Below are positions 1 to 6,166 of a stretch of DNA of 52,632 bases, piece after piece. Numbering within the stretch: position 1 is the first letter of the stretch; each line of letters starts with the position of its first letter. The notes beneath the pieces were generated by a model. That model was not told the DNA's origin. It worked only from the letters and a program-made list of their open reading frames with translations, and did no database searches. Position numbers and translations under genes: made by a program. The DNA lies in the IMG/VR virus record IMGVR_UViG_3300006162_000018, positions 1 through 52,632 of that record, one strand, 5' to 3'. Source of the stretch: a virus.

Positions 1-404
1 GCCCCATCGCAGGCCGCGTTGATTCGCGGCCAACATTCGAGATTCACCGAAACGGGCAGCGCCGCCGCTCGCGCGGTCTCAATTACAGCGATAAGCCATC
101 GATCGCGCACCGCATCGCCGACCCGGCTCATCGCCCCCGAGGCTACCAATTTCCCATAGCGCCGGGAAATTGGGTAAACCTCCGCTTCCGGCAATCCATC
201 GAAAAGCGTTACTGTACATTGAGCCAGCCACAACGGCATTAGCGCCGCAGGACACTTGCGTGGATCGTTGATCCCTGGATGAATTGATCCAAGCAAGCAA
301 GCAATCTCTTGCCCTTCATGCCACACTCGTTGCCTTAGCGTGTGCTGCTCGACATGGTACAGAATGTTAGCGCCGGCTTCCGCCGGAGTGATTTCGATGG
401 TCAT
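1..404 (-). CDS. Hypothetical protein, N-terminal part (cut by window edge)
   Basis: An open frame of 134 codons runs leftward from ATG at 404 and leaves the window without a stop. The start overlaps the stop of the gene upstream in an ATGA arrangement, so the two are probably translationally coupled. It is the third gene of a leftward operon that begins at 1374. The protein starts MTIEITPAEAGANILYHVEQ, contains several Cys and Trp residues, and has no signal peptide or motif that I recognise. The C-terminus is unknown because it lies outside the window. The coupling makes it credible; its function is not known. Confidence 0.7.
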   Translation of the reverse strand, partial: MTIEITPAEAGANILYHVEQHTLRQRVWHEGQEIACLLGSIHPGINDPRKCPAALMPLWLAQCTVTLFDGLPEAEVYPISRRYGKLVASGAMSRVGDAVRDRWLIAVIETARAAALPVSVNLECWPRINAACDG

Positions 405-925
405 TTACCCGATCCCTTTCCTGGCGGCGCGGCTGCCTGTGCCGCCGCAGTCTTCTCCTCGATCAGCGCGACCAAATTATCCACCTTCTGCGCGTGAGTG
501 CGTCCTGGCCGGACATCCCTGCCGTCGCCGCGCATCAAGAATGGGTCGAGGCTCTGTTTAAGCCGCACCGCTTCGGTGGATAGCGACCTAATTCGTTCAA
601 TCGTTTCGCCGATCCAAGGCAATGCGGGGTAATAGTTCGCATAAAGCCCAAACCGGTCGTTCTTAGCTAACCCAAGGACATTGCCATTGCTCGCGTGAAC
701 GCCGGTTACTGTGCATTCGTCGCCGGTCTCGTTGAGAACCTTGATCGCAATCCGTCTGCGCTTTTGCGCCTCGTGTTCGGCGACTGCGGCATCAATTATG
801 GTTTGTGCTTCGAGATATCGATCACACCACGTTTCCACTATTGGCCCCTGAACACGGAACCTCATAGTACTGTCATCATTTATCGTGATCGTGTGCCCAT
901 TATACTCCTTGCTGATCTCAGTCAT
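401..925 (-). CDS. Hypothetical phage protein, 174 aa
   Basis: The chosen ATG at 925 overlaps the stop of the pentapeptide gene (ATGA), which is preferred to an ATG five codons upstream. The protein begins MTEISKEYNGHTITIND. Its first half is a short beta-rich segment (EYNGHTITINDDSTMRFRV) followed by a helical, charged region, and its C-terminus is Ala/Gly/Lys-rich. It has no membrane segment or signal peptide. It is the middle gene of the leftward operon. I do not recognise the family; an early accessory or host-takeover role would be a guess from position only. Confidence 0.75.
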   Translation of the reverse strand: MTEISKEYNGHTITINDDSTMRFRVQGPIVETWCDRYLEAQTIIDAAVAEHEAQKRRRIAIKVLNETGDECTVTGVHASNGNVLGLAKNDRFGLYANYYPALPWIGETIERIRSLSTEAVRLKQSLDPFLMRGDGRDVRPGRTHAQKVDNLVALIEEKTAAAQAAAPPGKGSGK

Positions 926-1374
926 CGCTTCAACTCCCATCCCCTCAGCTTAGCAACTGTCTCCGCATAATCCAGCGCCGCCAGCACCTCGCGGCGATCG
1001 CCCTTATCGGCCCAATAGGCGCGGCCATCTGCCAGAGACTTGGTGCGGCAACCAATACGCACCCAAATCTCTCCTTCCCAAAGATAGGCGAAAGCCCACC
1101 AGCCATTCGGTTGGCCTAGCGCGATCACTTGTTTGACGCCGCAGAGATCCGCGCCGCCGAGATCCGCGTCGCCGAGGTTCGCGCCGTGGAGATCCGCGTC
1201 GCGGAGATTCACGCCGCGGAGATCCGCGCCGCAGAGATCCGCGCCGCCGAGGTGCGCGCGCTTTCCCTCTCTGGCGCCAGCCAACCACTCGAGGTGCGCC
1301 GCGAGGATTTCTTTAAGCTGTTCTTTGGTCATTAGGTATCGCCCGATATTCGAGGTCGGATCAATCCGTGTCAT
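922..1374 (-). CDS. Pentapeptide repeat protein, 150 aa
   Basis: The start is ATG 1374, which has a good GGAGG ribosome site just upstream. A longer frame exists upstream but only reads through the promoter, and the same spurious N-terminal residues appear at the other promoter copy near 4911. After a helical N-terminus (MTKEQLKEILAAHLEWLAG) come about eight A(D/N)LxG-type pentapeptides (HLGGADLCGADLRGVNL and on), which fold as a quadrilateral beta helix. A C-terminal domain with the segments WVRIGCRTKSLADGRAYW and LAALDYAETVAKL follows, and is common in phage pentapeptide proteins. Some pentapeptide proteins mimic DNA and bind gyrase, but nothing here proves that. It is the first gene of the leftward operon, behind the promoter at 1400-1428. 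Confidence 0.88.
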   Translation of the reverse strand: MTRIDPTSNIGRYLMTKEQLKEILAAHLEWLAGAREGKRAHLGGADLCGADLRGVNLRDADLHGANLGDADLGGADLCGVKQVIALGQPNGWWAFAYLWEGEIWVRIGCRTKSLADGRAYWADKGDRREVLAALDYAETVAKLRGWELKR

Positions 1375-1399
1375 CGGTTCCTCCGTTGTCTGTGACTGG

Positions 1400-1428
1400 A
1401 ATATATGCGGCGTTGGCGGATATGTCAA
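1400..1428 (-). promoter_or_regulatory. Leftward sigma70-type promoter for the 1374 operon
   Basis: On the minus strand a perfect TTGACA (1423-1428) is followed after 17 nt by TATATT (1400-1405). Transcription should start near 1393, giving a short leader with the GGAGG site before ATG 1374. The -35 box lies inside the segment that is duplicated at 4948-4996, where a second leftward gene has the same arrangement. Confidence 0.75.
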
Positions 1429-1462
1429 CAGATAAATCGACACCCTTGCCATTTTTTTTCGA
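1411..1462. repeat. Duplicated promoter/operator segment, copy 1
   Basis: About 50 bp here match 4948-4996 closely. The central TGTCAACAGATAAATCGACA is identical in both copies and is followed by the shared TTGCCATTTTT. The 20-bp core is an imperfect dyad (TGTC.A ... T.GACA) and covers the leftward -35 box, so it could be an operator. The divergent HTH gene at 1480 is the obvious candidate to bind it; that is an inference. Confidence 0.7.
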
Positions 1463-1473
1463 GACGCTATGTT
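1446..1473 (+). promoter_or_regulatory. Rightward promoter candidate for the HTH gene, possibly leaderless
   Basis: TTGCCA (1446-1451), a 16-nt spacer and TATGTT (1468-1473) sit just before ATG 1480. A normal start point 6-7 nt after the -10 box would fall on or beside the ATG, so the transcript would have almost no leader. An AGG 5 nt before the ATG could still act as a weak ribosome site if the start lies upstream. Confidence 0.45.
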
Positions 1474-1479
1474 AGGCAC

Positions 1480-1692
1480 ATGACCGAGAACGAAATCATC
1501 CGAACCTCACGCGAAGACGCCGGTATCCGGCAGAACGCTCTTGCCGCGCAAATCGGCATCGACAAAAGCACTTGGTCGAAAATAGAGACCGGCGAGCGTA
1601 CGCTCCCCGACGCCTATCTGCCGCTGCTGCCGCGGGAGATTCGCGCCCCGCTGGTCCGCGCCAGGATCGCCGCACTGAAGCTGCTGCTATGA
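1480..1692 (+). CDS. HTH (XRE/Cro-type) DNA-binding protein, 70 aa
   Basis: The protein begins MTENEIIRTSREDAGIRQN. Residues about 5-45 form a helix-turn-helix of the XRE type, with the signature QNALAAQIGIDKSTWSKIETG matching the usual A-x-x-x-G-(I/V)-x-x-x-x-x-S-x-x-E-x-G pattern. It is a single small domain, as in Cro-like repressors. It is transcribed away from the pentapeptide operon, and the space between holds the dyad at 1411-1462. An upstream start at 1405 would read through the promoter and is rejected. The likely role is to regulate the divergent early promoters. The stop overlaps the ATG of the next small frame. Confidence 0.85.
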   Translation: MTENEIIRTSREDAGIRQNALAAQIGIDKSTWSKIETGERTLPDAYLPLLPREIRAPLVRARIAALKLLL

Positions 1693-1778
1693 GCAGATTG
1701 GAGCCGGGCGTCCCGATACCAAAAGCGCTCCCATTTTTTCCTGGTGTGTTCCTTGTGAGTTTCACGATTGTCGCCTGA
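1689..1778 (+). CDS. Possible 29-aa peptide coupled to the HTH gene
   Basis: ATG overlaps the HTH stop (ATGA). The peptide starts MSRLEPGVPIPKALPFF and ends in a hydrophobic stretch (GVFLVSFTIVA). The same DNA start, GCTGCTATGAGCAGAT, recurs at 2266-2281 before another small frame, also followed by GGGCGTCCCGATA. It may be a real small membrane peptide or the remnant of a duplicated gene. Confidence 0.35.
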   Translation: MSRLEPGVPIPKALPFFPGVFLVSFTIVA

Positions 1779-1821
1779 TCGATGATGGCCGTCCTCTCAC
1801 TTTACTCGACCTGGCTGGCTG

Positions 1822-2235
1822 ATGGTCGCCTATAGCTTTAAGGCACGGTTCGCCGAACCGATCCTCGCCGGCTCCAAGGGCGGCACGATCCGTGCGGCTC
1901 GCAAAGTCGCGGCTCGGCGTCTGCCACCAGATCGACCTGGCGGCCATGCACGGCCGGGTGAAATGCTGCAACTCTACGCCGGCATGCGGACCAAGCACTG
2001 CTGGCGTATCGCCGACAAGCGCTGCCTCGATACCGAACGGATTATCCTCAGCTTCGGTGGTAGCCTCATAGGGCTCGCCTCTCGGCCGATCTATCGGTTA
2101 GAGGATTTGGACACTTTCGCGCGCTTCGATGGCTTCGAGTCCTGGCTTGAAATGTGCGCCTTTTGGCATCCCGCAGCCTGCTTCGAGGGCTGGCACATCC
2201 GCTGGCTTCCGCTGCCGGAGGCCGTGCGTGGCTGA
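1822..2235 (+). CDS. ASCH/PUA-like domain protein, 137 aa
   Basis: The N-terminus AYSFKARFAEPILAGSKGGT followed by IR is the hallmark of ASCH-type proteins found in many phages, with the lysine and T-I-R motif of the first beta-alpha unit. It is followed by GHARPGEMLQLYAGMRTKHC, the usual second motif. The ASCH fold resembles PUA domains and is thought to bind RNA or modified nucleotides; the substrate here is unknown. The length fits the family. The ribosome site is weak. The C-terminus (FWHPAACFEGWHIRWLPLPE) is also typical. It is followed by fragments of a further small gene. Confidence 0.82.
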   Translation: MVAYSFKARFAEPILAGSKGGTIRAARKVAARRLPPDRPGGHARPGEMLQLYAGMRTKHCWRIADKRCLDTERIILSFGGSLIGLASRPIYRLEDLDTFARFDGFESWLEMCAFWHPAACFEGWHIRWLPLPEAVRG

Positions 2236-2275
2236 CTACCGCACCCTGATCGCCAACCTCGAGAAGCTGCTATGA
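2228..2275 (+). pseudogene. Fragment of a small phage gene (15 codons)
   Basis: GTG 2228 opens MADYRTLIANLEKLL and stops at once. This looks like the opening of phage proteins that begin with a D-Y-x-x-L-I-x-x-L-E pattern and normally continue much longer. It overlaps the ASCH stop and its own stop overlaps the next ATG. I read it as a remnant; a translational bridge is the alternative. Confidence 0.35.
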
Positions 2276-2466
2276 GCAGATGGGCTATCGCTTCAGAGCG
2301 GGGCGTCCCGATATCGGAAAGCATCGGGCGCTCTTGGCTGTTTTTGCGGATTGTCGCGCACTTCATGGGCAGGTGGAACAACCCCAACGGCTGTCGATAT
2401 CTGGTGGTCCGCGTGCCTGAAAGGGAAGGGATTTATATACTTGACTCCCCTCGACAAGATCGTTGA
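2272..2466 (+). CDS. Uncertain small frame, 64 aa
   Basis: The frame begins MSRWAIASERGVPISESIG and is coupled by ATGA to the fragment before it. Its start resembles the 29-aa peptide at 1689. It overlaps the better-supported frame 2351-2554 for most of its length, so only one of the two is likely to be a functional protein over that stretch. No domain is visible. Confidence 0.25.
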   Translation: MSRWAIASERGVPISESIGRSWLFLRIVAHFMGRWNNPNGCRYLVVRVPEREGIYILDSPRQDR

Positions 2467-2554
2467 TACGGTTCTCGCGTACCGACCCAAGCCGAAGAGT
2501 AAACCGGCAAAGGCTCGCAAGCGGCGCGCGGCGAAAGCCGCAAAGGCGACGTGA
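2351..2554 (+). CDS. Small basic protein, 67 aa
   Basis: A TTG at 2351 opens the frame; the true start could be a later codon. Its stop overlaps the GTG start of the methyltransferase (GTGA), which supports it as a real gene. The core DKIVDTVLAYRPKPKSKPAK followed by an Arg/Lys/Ala-rich tail is a type I associate with small phage proteins next to DNA methyltransferases. The tail is strongly basic and could bind nucleic acid. Its function is unknown. Confidence 0.5.
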   Translation: MSRTSWAGGTTPTAVDIWWSACLKGKGFIYLTPLDKIVDTVLAYRPKPKSKPAKARKRRAAKAAKAT

Positions 2555-4086
2555 TCCGGATCGAGCACGGAGACATGCTAGACATTCTTCCTCGCCTTGC
2601 GGCTGAGGGGATTGTCGCCGACGCGATCGTTACCGATCCTCCTTACGGCCTTGAATTTATGGGCAAGAAGTGGGATGCCCCGCTGAAACTGTGGGAGACG
2701 GGCGCGGGCTTTGGTAAGCCGGGAATTGGTGATCGCAATACGCCCTGGCCGGCCTTTGGCGCTTTCGGCGCAGCTAATCCGACATGCGCAAATTGCGGCG
2801 GACGAGCGCGCGGCGCAAAGAGATGCGGGTGTGCCGAACCTAAATGGAAATCCATCGGCAAGCGTCGCGGCGGCGCTCCGATCCCCGCTGGCGATGCGCC
2901 ATCGCCGATGCAGGCTTATCAGCAATTTTCCGAGAATTGGGCGCGACAAGCGTTCGCCGTGTTGCGACCGGGTGGGTTCATGCTTGTGTTTGGTGGCACG
3001 CGCACCTATCACCGCATGGCCTGCGCGATCGAGGATGCTGGCTTTGAAATCCGCGACGCAATCATGTGGCACTACGGCACGGGATTCCCGAAATCGCTCA
3101 ACGTGTCGAAGGCGATCGACAAGGCGGCCGGAGCCGAGCGCAAAGTCGTGGCGACGGTGCGCTACAAGGGCGGCGGCACCGAGCATATCAACCGCTCGAA
3201 TGCGGCGGTTCACGATTACCGGCCTGACGGCTATCAGAAGGGCGAGAACATCCTGGACGTGACGACTGCCGCAACCCCAGAGGCTGCGGCATGGGAAGGC
3301 TGGGGCACCGCTCTAAAGCCAGCAACCGAGATCATCTGCGTGGCACGCAAGCCGCTCTCCGAGCGCACCGTGGCGGCGAACGTGCTCAAGCACGGCACCG
3401 GGGCGCTCAACATCGACGAGTGCCGGATAGGATACGAAGACGACAAGCCCGACCCGGCTACTAATCCGCTCTATAGGGCGCAGAACGGCTACGCGAACAC
3501 TAGCGCACCCGATACAAACTCGTCGTCCTATACCTTCCGAGCCGACGGTGGCCCCGACCGAAAACCTCAACCTGCAGGCCGATGGCCCGCCAATCTTGCG
3601 CACGACGGCTCGCCCGAGGTCATGGCTTTGTTCCCGGATAGCGCGGGTCAACAAGCCGCCGTCCGCCCCGATAGCGGGACCGGACAGAAAACCAATGGCA
3701 TCTTGGGAAAGTTTGCAACCAACAGCGACCACGAACCGCGTGGCGACACCGGCTCTGCGGCCCGGTTCTTCTATTCGACGAAGGCTGGTGCGGAAGATCG
3801 CTGGGGGTCGAAGCATCCGACCGTCAAGCCGGTCAAGCTGATCGAATGGCTGATTACGCTGGTCACGCGGAAGGGCGGACTGGTGCTCGATTGCTTCGCC
3901 GGCTCGGGTACTGCAGGCGTGGCAGCACTCGCGACCGGGCGAAATGCCATTTTGGTTGAGCAGGACGAAAGCTACGTCGCCGACATCCGCGAGCGCATGG
4001 CGTTTTATCAAGGCGACGGTCGTCACTCACTGGCCTCGAAAAACCGGAACGTCGGGGCGCGCGACAAACCTGGACCGCTCTTGTGA
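2551..4086 (+). CDS. Site-specific DNA methyltransferase (N4-cytosine/N6-adenine, beta-type order), 511 aa
   Basis: Motif IV DPPY is at residues 29-32 and is followed by GLEFMGKKWD. Motif X TVKPVKLIEWL and motif I LDCFAGSGTAG (about 446-456) lie near the C-terminus. This order (IV, then target region, then X-I) is the beta class, which methylates an exocyclic amino group using S-adenosylmethionine. The start is GTG, set by overlap with the gene before it. An insert after motif IV carries four cysteines (C79, C82, C92, C94; CANCGG ... RCGC) that may bind zinc. A long variable segment in the middle is the likely target-recognition region. No restriction partner is nearby, so it is an orphan enzyme that probably protects phage DNA from host nucleases. 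Confidence 0.92.
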   Translation: MIRIEHGDMLDILPRLAAEGIVADAIVTDPPYGLEFMGKKWDAPLKLWETGAGFGKPGIGDRNTPWPAFGAFGAANPTCANCGGRARGAKRCGCAEPKWKSIGKRRGGAPIPAGDAPSPMQAYQQFSENWARQAFAVLRPGGFMLVFGGTRTYHRMACAIEDAGFEIRDAIMWHYGTGFPKSLNVSKAIDKAAGAERKVVATVRYKGGGTEHINRSNAAVHDYRPDGYQKGENILDVTTAATPEAAAWEGWGTALKPATEIICVARKPLSERTVAANVLKHGTGALNIDECRIGYEDDKPDPATNPLYRAQNGYANTSAPDTNSSSYTFRADGGPDRKPQPAGRWPANLAHDGSPEVMALFPDSAGQQAAVRPDSGTGQKTNGILGKFATNSDHEPRGDTGSAARFFYSTKAGAEDRWGSKHPTVKPVKLIEWLITLVTRKGGLVLDCFAGSGTAGVAALATGRNAILVEQDESYVADIRERMAFYQGDGRHSLASKNRNVGARDKPGPLL

Positions 4087-4098
4087 TCCGAGGGACTC

Positions 4099-4221
4099 AT
4101 GTATATAAATCCGAAAGGGAAACGCCCCCCGCCGGGCCGAGCCGTTGACGCCGGATCGATCCGATTCGATATGCCTTGCGGTTGTCGAGCACCTTATGCT
4201 TTTGATTACAAACGGATTTAG
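4099..4221 (+). CDS. Possible 40-aa Cys-containing peptide
   Basis: ATG 4099 follows a GAGGGA ribosome site at a good distance. The peptide starts MYINPKGKRPPPGRAVDAGS, carries a C-G-C motif (MPCGCRAP) and ends FDYKRI. The stretch encoding the PPPGRAVDAGS part recurs in degenerate form at 4378-4431, where the frame is broken. It could be a true small phage gene; I do not recognise it. Confidence 0.35.
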   Translation: MYINPKGKRPPPGRAVDAGSIRFDMPCGCRAPYAFDYKRI

Positions 4222-4431
4222 ATTGATTGCGCACCCTGATCCGATTGTACGGCTCCAGGTTGCCAAGCAGGTAAGCCAACACGCGCCAAGCCTGCCCGCT
4301 CAACTCGTGGTCGAAGGACAATCTTAGGACCCAAACCGAGGAGGGTAATTTCGCAAATGAGCACCATAGCGGCGTTTAGAAACGGGAACGCCCGGCCGAA
4401 GCCGGGGCGCGCCCATCGTTGAGGCCGGATC
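4108..4431. repeat. Two diverged copies of a ~50-bp segment in the 4087-4434 gap
   Basis: The gap between the methyltransferase and the Rmf-like gene has no large gene. It holds copy 1 at about 4108-4157 and copy 2 at about 4378-4431. Both read roughly GGGAAACGCCC, then a GC-rich part, then GTTGA(C/G)GCCGGATCG. In copy 2 a 21-aa frame (4357-4422, start MSTIAAFRNGNARPKPGRA) stops early. This looks like duplication and decay of a small gene. Confidence 0.45.
4389..4409 (-). terminator. UUCG-capped hairpin, possible terminator of the 4911 gene
   Basis: On the minus strand CGCCCCGGC-TTCG-GCCGGGCG forms a GC-rich stem with one bulged C and a very stable C(UUCG)G loop. It lies about 25 nt past the stop at 4435. 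The T content after it (TTCCCGTTTC) is weak, so termination may be inefficient. Confidence 0.4.
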
Positions 4432-4434
4432 GCT

Positions 4435-4911
4435 TTAGCTAATTATCATCGCGCCACCCGTCGAGCGGCGGCCGTCTGTCGCTTTCCAGCCTGATTTCGA
4501 TTTGAAGCCACGACACCAGTCAGCGACCCTCTGCCGCGAGGTTCTGCGCTTGCCCGCGCAGGAATAGGCGAGGAGCGCCGAACCGAACGGCGTCGTCATG
4601 TCTTTCCATACGCCAGCGACGTAACCGGGCGGGTGTAGCGGTCGCGCGACTTCGGTATGCGATTCGCGGTCGGCTTGCGTCCACCCCATGCGCCAGGCTG
4701 CATAGCGCTTCGCCGCAATCGCCATGTAGGGGCATTGCGATTGCGGCTTGCCGGCGAGCCGAGCGGCATAACCGCGATCGTAGGCCGTCTTTGTCGCATT
4801 CCGTTTCGGCTTGGGTGTTTCGATCGGCGACGCCGGCCCGGCGAGATAGATAACCGACTCAGTGTTGCCGGCCCACTTGTCGCGAAGATCGCGCAAACGA
4901 TAATGTGTCAT
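4435..4911 (-). CDS. Rmf-like (ribosome modulation factor-type) domain protein, 158 aa
   Basis: The start is ATG 4911, behind a strong AGGAGG site; the longer frame upstream only reads through the promoter. Residues about 43-84 (AYDRGYAARLAGKPQSQCPY and on to AAWRMGWTQAD) match the ribosome modulation factor pattern: a G-x-x-A-x-x-x-G element, C-P-Y, then A-W-x-x-G-W. Rmf dimerises 70S ribosomes in resting cells. The rest of the protein is basic and unrecognised, and the C-terminus is Arg/Lys/Gly-rich. The family resemblance is good over this short motif only. The gene is expressed from a copy of the same promoter segment as the 1374 operon, so it is probably co-regulated. Confidence 0.75.
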   Translation of the reverse strand: MTHYRLRDLRDKWAGNTESVIYLAGPASPIETPKPKRNATKTAYDRGYAARLAGKPQSQCPYMAIAAKRYAAWRMGWTQADRESHTEVARPLHPPGYVAGVWKDMTTPFGSALLAYSCAGKRRTSRQRVADWCRGFKSKSGWKATDGRRSTGGAMIIS

Positions 4912-4936
4912 TTGGTTCCTCCTTGCTGACACCCAC

Positions 4937-4965
4937 AACCTAATCGCCGTTGGCAAATCTGTCAA
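4937..4965 (-). promoter_or_regulatory. Leftward promoter for the Rmf-like gene
   Basis: On the minus strand TTGACA (4960-4965) is followed after 17 nt by TAGGTT (4937-4942). The -35 box and upstream sequence are identical to the 1374 promoter, while the -10 box is weaker. The AGGAGG site and ATG 4911 follow. Confidence 0.6.
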
Positions 4966-4996
4966 CAGATAAATCGACACCGTTGCCATTTTTCGA
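4948..4996. repeat. Duplicated promoter/operator segment, copy 2
   Basis: This matches 1411-1462, sharing the 20-bp dyad TGTCAACAGATAAATCGACA and the flanking TTGCCATTTTT. Unlike copy 1, no acceptable rightward -10 box follows the TTGCCA here, so only the leftward promoter seems to be kept. Confidence 0.7.
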
Positions 4997-5028
4997 TCGA
5001 CATTACAGGCGGTCATTTAGTCGGCTCA

Positions 5029-5111
5029 GGGCAATGACCCGCGGTCATAAACGGAAACCGGCCCGCGTGGGGGCGGGCCGGGAAATCCGAAGATTTTTTC
5101 GCTTGACCTGG
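5029..5111 (+). promoter_or_regulatory. Second duplicated regulatory block (copy 1) with a 9-bp perfect hairpin
   Basis: The 28 bp at 5029-5056 match 6776-6803 at 24 positions (GGGCAATGACC ... CATAAACGGAA). A perfect 9-bp stem follows: CCGGCCCGC (5058-5066) and GCGGGCCGG (5073-5081), with a 6-nt loop. A T-run (5094-5099) begins 12 nt after the stem. CGCTTGACCTGG at 5100-5111 matches CGCTTGACACTGG at 6937. The hairpin plus T-run could end transcripts, and the TTGACC could be a weak -35 box for the gene at 5192. Confidence 0.45.
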
Positions 5112-5191
5112 GGAGGAACCCGGTTCAGCGTGCCGTTGGGTGACAGCGAGGGCAAATTGCCTAACGTTCCAAGCCAGAGTCAAGCGAAAAG

Positions 5192-5470
5192 ATGAGCGGC
5201 CAGGCTTGGCTGATGCTCGCCTTTCCCGGTGACGACGCCGGAAAACACGCGCTACAGGCATTCGTGCCGGCCAAATCGGGCAAATGCTGGTTCCGTACGC
5301 TGTTCACCCGCGAGCAAGCGATTGCCTGCAAGCGCGAGCTGATCGCGGCCGGCATCCGCTACACCTGCAGGAAAGTTGACCGCCCGCAACCCCGATTCGC
5401 GGCGCACCAGGCAAAAAGCCAAGGTGGTGTCGGCGGTCGGCTTAACACGACACCGATTGACTGGAGATGA
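5192..5470 (+). CDS. Hypothetical protein, 92 aa
   Basis: The frame begins MSGQAWLMLAFPGDDAGKHA. The middle (KCWFRTLFTREQAIACKREL) is helical and basic, and the C-terminus is Gly/Arg-rich. The stop overlaps the next ATG (ATGA). There is no signal peptide or membrane segment. I do not recognise the family. The coupling to the following gene and the regulatory block upstream support it as a real gene. Confidence 0.65.
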   Translation: MSGQAWLMLAFPGDDAGKHALQAFVPAKSGKCWFRTLFTREQAIACKRELIAAGIRYTCRKVDRPQPRFAAHQAKSQGGVGGRLNTTPIDWR

Positions 5471-5769
5471 AATCACGGCGCCCTTTCGGCTCGACCCCTT
5501 GGCTTGCCAAGAGAGCAACCGAACGCGCCACTAATCAGGCGGAGAGACAGCAACGCAACCGTTCGCGACGATTGGCGCGCGAGTTGGATGTTGCGGCTGT
5601 CCTCGCCAAAGCAACGACGCCGAGCCGTAGCGAATCGCGGCTGGTTAAAGCCCCCGAGGGATCGAATAGGCATACGCACACGGGTGATTCCGTAGGCTTA
5701 ATACGATTGCCCGATCCCGCCGTCATCCTTGTGACGGTTGGCAGAATTAAGGCCTACCGAACGGAATAG
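5467..5769 (+). CDS. Hypothetical basic protein, 100 aa
   Basis: It is coupled to the gene before it by an ATGA overlap. The first 60 residues are rich in Arg, Lys and Ala (RATNQAERQQRNRSRRLARE) and probably form a long basic helix that could bind nucleic acid. The C-terminal part (GLIRLPDPAVILVTVGRIKA) is beta-like. No known domain is visible. Confidence 0.55.
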   Translation: MKSRRPFGSTPWLAKRATERATNQAERQQRNRSRRLARELDVAAVLAKATTPSRSESRLVKAPEGSNRHTHTGDSVGLIRLPDPAVILVTVGRIKAYRTE

Positions 5770-6030
5770 CCCGTGAAACCAGGGCTACGTAACCACGCGT
5801 AGTCGCATCGCTGGGGATGGCGCCGTTTGCAGGGCAAGATTCATTGAGCGCTCGAATTGTGCCCGGAGATTAGTGCAGGGCACACCACAACCTATCAGAG
5901 AACCTTCAGCGATGCCGGCTACTCGGGCAGGCCCATAGGGGGGAGGGGCACTGTTACCCCTTGATACCCCAAAGCCAGCGCTTTCTCTGAGCCCGCAAGC
6001 ACAAACCCCGCACCCTCCCCTCAAAAAAAA

Positions 6031-6093
6031 GACCGCCGAAATGGTCTCGGCAGTGGGCCGGGATGCCTCCGGTGAGGCAGTATCGCCCGGCCC
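6031..6093. other. Tandem hairpins in the gene-free stretch 5770-6218
   Basis: No gene is convincing in the ~450 bases before the small terminase. The stretch has two adjacent stem-loops. The first is GCCGA (6035-6039) with TCGGC (6047-6051). The second is two-tiered: GGGCCGGG (6055-6062) with CCCGGCCC (6086-6093), enclosing TGCCTC (6064-6069) with GAGGCA (6074-6079). Read leftward, the first hairpin is followed by eight Ts (6023-6030), so it could be a leftward terminator. Position beside terS also allows a packaging-site role. Neither is proven. Confidence 0.5.
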
Positions 6094-6147
6094 TGCTGCT
6101 GGAATGACTGAGCCTGCCCGTAGCTACGGCGCGACAACCCGAGAGAA

Positions 6148-6166
6148 CGCTTGACAAAATCAAGCG
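6148..6166. promoter_or_regulatory. Perfect 7-bp dyad upstream of the small terminase
   Basis: CGCTTGA (6148-6154) and TCAAGCG (6160-6166) are perfect inverted repeats five bases apart. A TTGACA (6151-6156) lies within the dyad but no fair -10 box follows at 16-18 nt. The dyad could be a protein-binding site, such as a small-terminase or repressor site, or a short RNA hairpin. Confidence 0.4.

Noticed and set aside
1129-1435. Plus-strand frames over the pentapeptide gene (Ala/Arg/Glu repeats)
   Set aside because: They are the antisense reading of the pentapeptide repeats and have no start signal.
3313-4026. Long minus-strand frame (237 codons) inside the methyltransferase
   Set aside because: It lies wholly opposite a gene with clear motifs I, IV and X; its composition is a complement artefact of GC-rich coding DNA and it has no domain or ribosome site.
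4950-5195. Rightward 81-codon frame from 4950
   Set aside because: It starts inside the leftward promoter repeat, crosses the hairpin at 5058-5081 and has no domain; the next supported gene begins at 5192.
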